Origin: Willaertia magna
Taxonomy: Eukaryota; Heterolobosea; Eutetramitea; Acrasida; Naegleriidae
Direction of reading: 5' to 3'
Assembly: GCA_902984215.1 (NCBI GenBank)
Contig: CADWAF010001195.1
Location: 1-14,204 of the forward strand
DNA: 14,204 nucleotides
Part shown: positions 1-7,598 of the stretch, piece by piece
Position numbering within the stretch: position 1 is the stretch's first letter
How the letters are laid out: every line of letters starts with the position of its first letter
Translations under genes and position numbers: made by a program
The notes under the pieces: model-generated
Databases searched by the model: none
Told to the model about the DNA's origin: nothing
Seen by the model: only the letters and a program-made list of their open reading frames with translations

Positions 1-1037
1 TTGTTGTTACTTGTAGATATTCTTCTTCTCCTTCTTTTTGTAATTACTTTTAAACCTTCAGCTAAATATAAATTCCACATTTGTTTTCTATTATAAAATA
101 AATAAATTGTAAAACAAATAACTAAAAATAAAGATAAAATACAATGTAAAGAATGATCAATTCTTACAATCCAAGTAAACCATATTGAATTATCTATTGG
201 AGTGTATAAATCAGGATAACATTTTAAAAAAATTAAAACTGTTAAAATAATTTCTAAACTAAAACACAATAAAGAAAATATAATAAACATAATTAAATGT
301 AATCTTTGCCTTTTTTGTATATATTCATTTGCATAACCTCTATAAAATAATTCTAATTCAATCCAAAAAAAAGCAATTAAAAAATAAGTATTATGTAAAA
401 ACATTTCACTTAAAGAATAAATACTTAATAATATTTGTGAATGTGACCAATTATTTAAACTATTAAAATAACTATTTGGAATAAAATCAAATCCAATTAA
501 GAAAAATAAAATACATCTAATTAAAAAGAATGGTATAATTTGTATATAAAATAGATATTGTAATGTTCTATTTAATTTAGCTGGTTGATATAAATTTTTT
601 ATATTTTTATTTTTGAAATTTTTTTGGAATTTATTTTTTAAATAATAAAATAATTTACGTAATTTTAAAAATATTAAATAAATAGTATAAGATGAAACTA
701 CACAGAAACCAAAAAAGTAAAATACGAAAAAACAAATAAATAGAGGATGATGAAAGGAATTATCTTTATCTGGATTATCAGGATTATCATTTGATAGGTT
801 TAATAATTGTTGATTATTTTTATAATTGATATCAGTATCTCTATTATTTAAAATAGAGGATGATAAATAATTATTGAAAGATAGACTTGTCAGTGAATTA
901 AGTTGTGAAGTTATCATTTTCCATAGATTTTCTAACCATAATGATCCTATCATCACTATAGACTGTTGTTGGTTACTTGTAGATATTTCCCGATATTGAA
1001 AAGCATGATGGTGATCACACAAGGCTTCATTTTCCAT
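1..1037 (-). CDS. Multi-pass membrane protein, N-terminal 345 residues (possibly THH1/TOM1/TOM3-like)
   Basis: An open frame runs without a stop from an ATG at 1037 to the left edge, so the 3' end is missing. The ATG follows six A's, and an in-frame TGA lies at 1056-1058. Residues 1-95 are polar and Asn/Ser-rich. Hydrophobic spans follow at about 97-125, 159-182, 202-232, 246-270 and 293-320, with a basic Lys/Arg run near the edge. The third span ends in an aromatic stretch (FLIAFFWIELEYLF) that recalls the segment before the third loop of THH1/TOM1/TOM3-domain seven-helix proteins. That assignment rests on remembered family pattern only and could be wrong; an unrelated polytopic protein is equally possible. 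The upstream MutL gene is on the same strand and ends 136 bp away. No intron is visible in the part present. Confidence 0.75.
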   Translation of the reverse strand, partial: MENEALCDHHHAFQYREISTSNQQQSIVMIGSLWLENLWKMITSQLNSLTSLSFNNYLSSSILNNRDTDINYKNNQQLLNLSNDNPDNPDKDNSFHHPLFICFFVFYFFGFCVVSSYTIYLIFLKLRKLFYYLKNKFQKNFKNKNIKNLYQPAKLNRTLQYLFYIQIIPFFLIRCILFFLIGFDFIPNSYFNSLNNWSHSQILLSIYSLSEMFLHNTYFLIAFFWIELELFYRGYANEYIQKRQRLHLIMFIIFSLLCFSLEIILTVLIFLKCYPDLYTPIDNSIWFTWIVRIDHSLHCILSLFLVICFTIYLFYNRKQMWNLYLAEGLKVITKRRRRRISTSNN

Positions 1038-1173
1038 TTTTTTCAAATTAACTTTTCACCTTTTAGCGCGTTTTAAATTGCATGAGACTACAATTATAAA
1101 GTTTGGTGAATGCTTAATTTATTGCGTGAGAAGTCCTGTTTGGTAACCCTCATTTAAAATTAATACAAGTTGT
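1038..1173. other. Short spacer between two tandem minus-strand genes
   Basis: These 136 bp separate the MutL stop codon from the ATG of the membrane-protein gene and must hold the latter's promoter. Apart from a small GC-containing patch near 1066-1072 (TAGCGCG) nothing recognisable is seen. Confidence 0.5.
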
Positions 1174-4100
1174 TTATTGTTGTTCTGGCTTTTCTGATAA
1201 GTGTTGTAAATGGATGGGTTGGAAATAGGTTGAAATTTCTACATTTTCATCCAATAAATTTTCTTTTAAATTTCCTTTTTTTACAATAAATTCTTTAATT
1301 GGCTCAATAATGGAATAATAAAATTCTTTCATTATACTTTCCATATTAGTATCTTTAATAGTTGCATTAGCCACTTTTTCTGAATAATTTTTACAATATT
1401 CTATAACTGGATTAGGCCTTAATAAATAAAGTGCATTTTCTAATATTTCTTTTTTAGTAATACCTAAATTAGACATTATATTCTTTACAACATTAGTTGA
1501 AAGTGTTTCTTTTTCAAAACTCTCAATCTTTTTAATTAATTCTATACATTCATTTAATCCATATTTAGAAATCTCAGATGACCCAAAAACAGATGAATTA
1601 ACAATACCAACTAACTCTAATTTAACAATTTTTTTCTTTTTTGGTTCATTTTCTAATGTTTGCATTTCACTTGATAATTTAAAGCCATTCTTCTCAAATA
1701 AGAATTGATATTCTTTTTTAACACATATTGCTTTATATGTTTTAGAAGATATTTCTTTAATCATTAATAAATTAATTGGTTGTTGTAATGGTACAATGTT
1801 TATACTTAAATCATATGTATTTCTTAATGTATAAAATAAAGAATCTTTTTTCATTTGTATTAAATTTACAATAAATAATGTTTGATAATTTAAATTGTAT
1901 ATTATTCCAAAATTAAAAGTAACTTTTCCTATTGTGGAAATGTATTCATTTTCTTTTAAATCTTTTTTATAAAATTTATATTCTTGATTTATTTCTTTAT
2001 CTGTAATAAAATGTAAAGGATGTATTTGAAAATCTTTTGTCTTTTCAATTACTTTTCTTTTTTTAGTTATAAAACTATCTGTTACATTGTTTACAACAAT
2101 ATCATCTTCTTCGTCTTCTTTGTTTTTACTTTTCATTAAATCTAATATTGTTGTTTGTAAAGTTTTTCTTTTCTTATTTAAATTAGTATTCGTATTAGTT
2201 GTTGGTTTGTATTTATAAATATCCAAATTAGGTGGTGAAGATTTATTCTTGTTATTACTACTGCCTGAGGGATGTGTTAAGGTAATTCTCTTATTTGTCT
2301 TATTTGTTTGTTGTTGTTCTTCTTCATTATCGTCCATTTCATTAACTACTATTGGTTCTTTTCCCTCATTTACTTTTGTTTTATCTGTAATAGTGTTATT
2401 GTTAGCTTTCTCTATTAATTCATCTTCATCTTCGTCAATCATATTTGTTGGTTTTTTAATTGGAGAAGGAGATGCTCCTAATCCTAATCCACTAAAACCT
2501 AAACTTATAGATCTACTACTGCTTACAGAAGAACTTGTAGACGATCTTGAAAAGTTACTGTTACTACTATTTGGTGTTGAAAATGGTGCACTACTGCTGC
2601 TTGTAGGAAATCTCATATTTCTTTGTGGTGTTTTAAATTGTTGTCCATCATCTTCCATATCATTATTATTATTAACTCCACCAATATCATTATTTAATAA
2701 GGCATTGTCTTCATTCATTAAATTTTCATTATTTTCTTCTGCCATATCATCTTTTTTGTTATTATTAACAGTACTGACAGGTGAAATACTTCTCTTATTA
2801 ACAAATGGATTTGCATAAACATTCACTCCTCTCCTTTCTTCTGGTGTTGCTTTCATTATTAGTTGTTGATTACTATTAGGAGATGTTGTAACAGTACTAT
2901 TATTATTATTACTGTTTGTCAACCCAACCTTTAAAATACTAGGACTGTTGTTATTACTCTCCTTACCAGACAACAATATTGAAGATGCATTCTTTTTCGT
3001 ACTAATAATACTATCATTTAAAACATTATCTACCAATTCATCATTCTTATCTCTAATTAATGGAATTAAATTATTATCTTCATTATTTTCATGAATATTT
3101 CTATATTCTTCCATATAATAATTTATTAAATGTGATTGTAAATCCTTTTCAATTTCCGTATTCAAATTTGTTATAATTTTAGTTTTATTTGGATTTAAAT
3201 TAATATCATAAAAATTTGTAGATTTAAAATGAATATGTAAAATATAAAATAAATTTCCTTTTTTAAAATATCTTTCAAATATAGATTTCATTGTTTTAAT
3301 CATTTCTTTATATTCATAAATAACTCTTTGGTTAATATAAATATATGGTTTAGTAGATGTTAAAAATTTACAAATTTCTTCTTTACTACTATCAATAAAA
3401 GAAGAAGAGAATTGTTGATTATTATCATTATTTACAAATACAGTTGTTAATTTAGGTACAAATATAGATAATTTATATTTGTCAGAATGATCACTTTCAT
3501 AAAAATAAAAATTATCAAAATAATTATTATTTCCAAAAATTGTTAAAAATGAAACTTTCCAATTTGGTATATTACCAACTTTTGTAAATAATACTTTATC
3601 ATCATCTTTACAAAAAAATCTAATATTCCAATGAATAAAACTTATTTGTTTTAAAAATTGTAAAAATTGATTTAATTGTTTTTTTAAATTATTTTTAAAA
3701 AACTTTCTACGAACTGGATAAGTTGAAAATAATTCATAAATTGTTATCATTGTACCATCTAATGATTGTACTTCATTTTGATTAACTAAATTTCCAGAAT
3801 TATCAAATGTTAAATTATTACCAAATACTTCATTTGAAGAAGAACATTTAGTTTTAATTTGTAATGATTTACTTAAATGACAAATACTATTTAAGGCTTC
3901 ACCTTTATATCCATAAAATAATTCATTTAATTTATGTTCTTCTTGATTTTCTTCTTCGTTTTTATCTTCTTCTTCCGTTATCATTGTATTATTATCAATA
4001 TTTTCATTATTCTTTTTTTCTAGTAACGGAGCTGAAGGTGATTGGAAATTAAATTTAGAAGTATAATATCTTTTACAAATAAAATTAAAATTTTCTTTAG

Positions 4101-4320
4101 GTATTCCAGTTCCATTATCTTTAATTATTATAGAATCATATCCAGAGTTTTTTAAATAAATTTCAATATTTGTTGCTTTCGCATCAATCGCATTTTCTAT
4201 TAATTCTTTAAGACAATCAGTTAAATGTTGGATTGTAGTACCGGATTTAATTTGTTGTTGAATTTCTTGTGGGAGTTGATGAATAACTGGAGGTGAAGAA
4301 GCAACCGAAATTACTTTCAT
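1174..4320 (-). CDS. MutL-family DNA mismatch repair protein, PMS1-type, lacking the endonuclease motif
   Basis: Single-exon gene of 1048 residues. MutL proteins form heterodimers that couple mismatch recognition to strand excision in the nucleus. The N-terminal GHKL ATPase is complete: KELIENAIDA (catalytic Glu39, Mg-binding Asn43), KDNGTGI (Asp68), YGYKGEAL at 136-143, DGT at 188-190 and PVRRKF at 202-207. The transducer domain ends at NLNPNKTK (about 374-381). RYYTSK at 84-89 resembles human PMS1 more than PMS2. A long Asn/Ser/Glu-rich linker (about 400-750) leads to a C-terminal dimerisation domain recognisable by TFNFGII and LFIV. Where PMS2 and MLH3 carry DQHAxxExxxxE this protein reads NLIQMKKDSLFY, so the metal site is gone. 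The lid region after RYYTSK has an acidic insert of about 34 residues. The frame extends upstream to a GTG at 4383, but the first ATG is at 4320. The TAA stop lies inside AATAAA. Confidence 0.93.
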   Translation of the reverse strand: MKVISVASSPPVIHQLPQEIQQQIKSGTTIQHLTDCLKELIENAIDAKATNIEIYLKNSGYDSIIIKDNGTGIPKENFNFICKRYYTSKFNFQSPSAPLLEKKNNENIDNNTMITEEEDKNEEENQEEHKLNELFYGYKGEALNSICHLSKSLQIKTKCSSSNEVFGNNLTFDNSGNLVNQNEVQSLDGTMITIYELFSTYPVRRKFFKNNLKKQLNQFLQFLKQISFIHWNIRFFCKDDDKVLFTKVGNIPNWKVSFLTIFGNNNYFDNFYFYESDHSDKYKLSIFVPKLTTVFVNNDNNQQFSSSFIDSSKEEICKFLTSTKPYIYINQRVIYEYKEMIKTMKSIFERYFKKGNLFYILHIHFKSTNFYDINLNPNKTKIITNLNTEIEKDLQSHLINYYMEEYRNIHENNEDNNLIPLIRDKNDELVDNVLNDSIISTKKNASSILLSGKESNNNSPSILKVGLTNSNNNNSTVTTSPNSNQQLIMKATPEERRGVNVYANPFVNKRSISPVSTVNNNKKDDMAEENNENLMNEDNALLNNDIGGVNNNNDMEDDGQQFKTPQRNMRFPTSSSSAPFSTPNSSNSNFSRSSTSSSVSSSRSISLGFSGLGLGASPSPIKKPTNMIDEDEDELIEKANNNTITDKTKVNEGKEPIVVNEMDDNEEEQQQTNKTNKRITLTHPSGSSNNKNKSSPPNLDIYKYKPTTNTNTNLNKKRKTLQTTILDLMKSKNKEDEEDDIVVNNVTDSFITKKRKVIEKTKDFQIHPLHFITDKEINQEYKFYKKDLKENEYISTIGKVTFNFGIIYNLNYQTLFIVNLIQMKKDSLFYTLRNTYDLSINIVPLQQPINLLMIKEISSKTYKAICVKKEYQFLFEKNGFKLSSEMQTLENEPKKKKIVKLELVGIVNSSVFGSSEISKYGLNECIELIKKIESFEKETLSTNVVKNIMSNLGITKKEILENALYLLRPNPVIEYCKNYSEKVANATIKDTNMESIMKEFYYSIIEPIKEFIVKKGNLKENLLDENVEISTYFQPIHLQHLSEKPEQQ

Positions 4321-4401
4321 TGGTGGTGCAGTTGTTGTTTTTCCCGATAGTGGTGCTTCTCTTTTTTTATTTTCGCAGAACACGTTTTTGATTTAAAAAA
4401 A
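4321..4401. promoter_or_regulatory. Shared divergent promoter region (MutL / HERPUD-like)
   Basis: Only 81 bp separate the two start codons, which face away from each other, so both promoters and 5' leaders must lie here or overlap coding sequence. The plus-strand start follows an eight-A run. No clear TATA motif is visible. Confidence 0.5.
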
Positions 4402-5469
4402 ATGATTCAAGACGAAACCAAACAAAACGCTTCACTGGATGTGATTGTAAGAACTTCCGGTCAAAACCCATTCGATGAAAGAGTTTCCATTAAAACTAAT
4501 GATACAGTTGCTACTTTAAAATCAATCTTAATAGAAAAAGGTGTTATTGATCAATCCAATAAATCTAAATTAATATTTTCTGGTAGAATTTTAGTGGATC
4601 AAGAACAATTCTCTAAAGTTTTTGAAAAATTTGATACTGTTAATCATACTCCTACAATACATTTAGTTGGAGGAGTAATTCAAAGATCTCCTAATAATCA
4701 AGCAACAAGTACTTCCAATGTAAATTCTACAAATAATATTACCACTTCCTCTGTACAACAAACAAAAGAGAATAATAATAATTCTATAAACGTTTTACAA
4801 AGTCAATTACTACTTCAACAACAAATGTTATTAACTCAATTAATGATGAACCAATTAATTTTGACAAATAATTCTATAATGACTAATCCAGTTGTTACCC
4901 AAATTAGTTCTCCAATTCAAACACCTCCTTCTCAACCTACACAAAATATTCAACAACAACAAACAATAGAACAAGATAATATTGTAGAAGAACAAATACC
5001 TCCACAAGAAGAAGTACAGGAACAACCCCAAGCCCCACAACAACAACCTCAAAGATTAATTGAGGAAAATGTCCAACCTCAAGAGGAAGGCTATAATGTA
5101 GTTTCTACATTTTTAAAAGTAGTATTCTTATGTACTGTACTATTTGCGAGACAAGGATTTAGAACGTGGGGACTTTATACAATAGGATTTTTCTTTGCAC
5201 TACTTTTACTTAAATTCATCAATAAGACTATTCATTCAAGAGTTGTTAGAGATATGGAAAGAAGGGAAAGAGAAGAACAAGCAGAAATGGAACATGAAAG
5301 AATTGTTGAGGAAGGTGGTGAAATTCCTGAAAATGTTGCATCTGCAATTAGTGAACCTGTGGGTGTTTTTAACACTTTGTTCCATGTAATATATCTATTC
5401 TTTATTTCTTTAGCTCCAACTTACGTTCCAAGAAGACGAGTACAATCTGAGGAAGAGCACGAAGATTAA
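4402..5469 (+). CDS. HERPUD-like ubiquitin-domain ER membrane protein
   Basis: Intron-free, 355 residues. Residues 11-93 form a ubiquitin-like domain with the family signature KLIFSGRILVDQ at 56-67, then TIHLV at 85-89. A Gln/Asn/Pro/Glu-rich spacer follows (about 94-230). Two hydrophobic segments (about 234-250 and 255-273) form a hairpin, then a charged Arg/Glu helix (278-305), and a last hydrophobic stretch near the end (319-342, FNTLFHVIYLFFISLAPTY). This order, including the C-terminal hydrophobic stretch ending in a Pro-containing tail, matches metazoan HERPUD1/2 (known: ER membrane proteins that join the HRD1 ubiquitin ligase in ER-associated degradation, with both ends in the cytosol). 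The function here is inferred from that architecture. The ATG is the first in frame and follows a run of A. The gene ends 16 bp from the convergent propeller gene, with AATAAA at 5474-5479, just after the stop. Confidence 0.82.
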   Translation: MIQDETKQNASLDVIVRTSGQNPFDERVSIKTNDTVATLKSILIEKGVIDQSNKSKLIFSGRILVDQEQFSKVFEKFDTVNHTPTIHLVGGVIQRSPNNQATSTSNVNSTNNITTSSVQQTKENNNNSINVLQSQLLLQQQMLLTQLMMNQLILTNNSIMTNPVVTQISSPIQTPPSQPTQNIQQQQTIEQDNIVEEQIPPQEEVQEQPQAPQQQPQRLIEENVQPQEEGYNVVSTFLKVVFLCTVLFARQGFRTWGLYTIGFFFALLLLKFINKTIHSRVVRDMERREREEQAEMEHERIVEEGGEIPENVASAISEPVGVFNTLFHVIYLFFISLAPTYVPRRRVQSEEEHED

Positions 5470-5485
5470 GTGAAATAAAGAAGAA

Positions 5486-7007
5486 TTATTTTACATTGTA
5501 AACGGTAATTTGACCAGCAGAATTTCCAACAAATACTTCATTTCTAGTTTCACAATATGAAACAGTTGTCAGTTGACCTAACTCAAAGCAGTCTATCTTT
5601 CCAATTAATCTTCCAGAACGAATTTCTGAAAAATTTACAGTACAGTGAGATGAATTGGTGGGGTTAAGTAGACAACAAGAAATAACAACATCTTGTTGAC
5701 TTGTGAAACTCAAAGAAGTGGAAAGCACATCCTCTCCAGGAAGTATATGATCCTCAAATCTTCTAGATTAATTCAGGTCCAAAAGTATTAATTACCAACT
5801 GTACTTACTCTGTTTCAACTTCCCCTGTAATTTTCCAAATAGCTATTTTTTGTCCCCTAAAACCTAACAGCTTCATATGTTTATACAAGAAAATATAAGA
5901 CACTGGAATCTTGGAATCTGACTGGGTGTTTACTATTTTCTCTTTTTTCCAATCAATTACCTTAAGGCTTCTCTTTTCTTGTTTGAACAAGATGTAAGAA
6001 TAAAATATTTCGAGGTAAGTCACTTTTCCATAATTTCCCAATTTAAGATTTAAATTTTGAATAGTAGCTCCAGTTTTGATATCCACGATAGTCACTTTCA
6101 ACTTATTGTCAACTTCCTTGTGTTTGACCAAAATAACTCCAGGACTAAGGATTTAAAATCTACGAAATGAATCAAATATTACTTACCATAGTTTAACTTC
6201 ACTTACATTAGTTCCCTTAATCTCAAAAAGATACTCATAATTTACCAAGTCCCAAAATTTATAAACACTGTAAATTAGTTAAGAAATATTAAATAATCTA
6301 TATACTTTACCCTGTAGAAGAACAAAATGTCAGTATTATTCTATTTTGCTCATCTAATTCAACAAAACTGGGATACTCTAGTACTTCAGACGTTAAAATC
6401 TCAAAGCCTCTATCTGTTTGCCCTACTTTGAAATAGTGAAGAAGAATGCTTGTAACATGAAGTAATGCATGAGATTCTTCTTCTTTTGAAAAAACTACAA
6501 TCAAAGAATTGCTGTGCTTATTGTTGAAAATGCTCCTTACAGTTATTTTTCTACTATTAAGGCTTGAAATTTGTCCAGTTTCTATAATGCTTATTCAGTG
6601 AAGAATATATTTAATACCTACCTCTATTCATAAACTTACAACTACCAGATTTGTCTAGAGAAAAGAGAAATTGATCTGTTACAATAATTTCGATTATTGG
6701 GGAACTATTATCGCTAAAACTTAAGCTGGACTGCTGCTTTTTGCATTGGAGCCTAAAAAACTGAAACTTACATTCTTTGAAAACCCTCTAAGATAATATT
6801 TATACTGATGGTAATTAATTAACTGAGATACCTTGGGATTAAAAAGCCTTAAAAGTTGAATGTTTTGTCAAACTTATTTACAAACCTTTTATTAAGGATT
6901 TGAACTATAGAATCCTCCTTTAAAACAGGTATGAAGGGAATATTATCTGATTTTATTCTCTTATCTCTTTTCTTATTCTTTGAAAACTGGTGGAAACTTC
7001 TCTTCAT
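5486..7007 (-). CDS. WD40-like beta-propeller protein, six exons, 418 residues
   Basis: Rebuilt by splicing on the minus strand. Exons: 7007-6882, 6787-6622, 6581-6311, 6267-6187, 6144-5809 and 5762-5486. Introns are 94, 40, 43, 42 and 46 bp, all GT/AG (GTAAAT, GTAGGT, GTAAAG, GTAAGT, GTAAGT). Spliced length is 1257 nt, an exact multiple of three ending at TAA, which strongly supports the model. An in-frame TAA lies just upstream of the ATG. The first 40 residues are basic and polar. The rest alternates beta-strand-like blades with WD-like ends: VYKFWD (189-194), SLKVIDWK, QKIAIWKI (about 314-320) and a terminal GQITVYNVK. No catalytic residues are seen, so it is probably a protein-interaction scaffold; the family and partners are not recognised. 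The exact intron 1 edges are the least certain. It diverges from the CDGSH gene across 79 bp. Confidence 0.82.
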
Positions 7008-7086
7008 TCCTTACAGTTGTAAACACAATTTTTTTGCTTAACAGTAGAAAACAGCTGATTTGGAGAGATTAATTTTCACCAAAAAA
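7008..7086. promoter_or_regulatory. Shared divergent promoter region (propeller / CDGSH gene)
   Basis: 79 bp between two outward-facing start codons, so a bidirectional promoter is implied by position. It contains a T-rich stretch (7028-7036) and an A-run directly before the plus-strand ATG. No defined motif was recognised. Confidence 0.45.
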
Positions 7087-7511
7087 ATGTCCTTAGTTAA
7101 TGGTAACTACGAAGGTAGGTTTGTTTTGCAGTTCAATGTCTAACCCTTTCTTTCTCTTTTTAACAGTTCCTGTTAGTGAATTTTCCGAACAAAAGTATTT
7201 ATGTACCTGTGGTTTATCTTCCATCAAACCAGTACGTATTTAATTAATTTGTAATTAATATAACAATAATCTTATATTTAAACATTCAGTATTGTGATGG
7301 AAGCCACAACAAAGAAGGAACAAACAAACCTTTAAGAATTAAAATCAATGGTGATAAAGTTGAATTTAGAGCTATCCGTGAAATACAATTAGAACAAATA
7401 AAACAACAAAAGGAAGAAGAAGCAAAGAAACCAAGAGAATATAAACATATTATCGGTTTTGGCTTATTGACTCTTGCTGTTTTAACAGTTAAACAAGTTT
7501 TAAACAAGTAA
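7087..7511 (+). CDS. CDGSH iron-sulfur domain protein with C-terminal membrane anchor
   Basis: Three exons: 7087-7114, 7167-7231 and 7290-7511. The introns are 52 and 58 bp, GT/AG. The spliced frame gives 104 residues ending in TAA. The full CDGSH signature is present: C-x-C-x2-S-x3-P-x-C-D-G-S-H with Cys22, Cys24, Cys33 and His37, the 3Cys-1His ligands of a labile 2Fe-2S cluster. The motif spans the exon 2/3 junction, and splicing restores the exact P-Y-C-D-G-S-H spacing, which confirms the intron. A Lys/Glu-rich helix (about 60-82) follows, then a short hydrophobic segment (about 85-98, IIGFGLLTLAVLTV) and a basic tail, as in a tail-anchored outer mitochondrial or ER membrane protein. MitoNEET and Miner1 carry their anchor at the N-terminus instead. 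The known role of the family is Fe-S cluster or redox handling; the role here is inferred. Confidence 0.9.
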
Positions 7512-7598
7512 ATCAAAATAAATTATATTATTGGGATGGTTGATATCAAAATTTTCGCTTTTTTACAAATTACCTGACAAAAAATTCTTTGGTTCTAT
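7512..7598. other. Intergenic gap between convergent genes
   Basis: 87 bp between the CDGSH stop and the LRR-gene stop. An AATAAA at 7517-7522 on the plus strand, shortly after the CDGSH stop, is a plausible polyadenylation signal for that gene. Nothing else is seen. Confidence 0.5.

Noticed and set aside
2249..2818. Plus-strand open frame of 189 codons, rich in Leu and Ser
   Set aside because: It lies antisense to the low-complexity Asn/Ser/Glu linker of the MutL gene, whose codons read as Leu and Ser on the other strand. There are no domain features.
4321..4383. Upstream GTG-initiated extension of the MutL protein (21 residues)
   Set aside because: A nuclear gene should start at ATG. The first ATG is at 4320 and the conserved ATPase domain begins well after it.
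6518..6540. Donor-like GTAAGG followed by an AAG in propeller exon 3
   Set aside because: The frame stays open and sensible across it, and the interval is too short to be an intron.
6753..6771. GT...AG stretch of 19 bp within propeller exon 2
   Set aside because: Too short for an intron. Removing it leads to an in-frame stop soon after, whereas reading through keeps the frame to the end of the gene.
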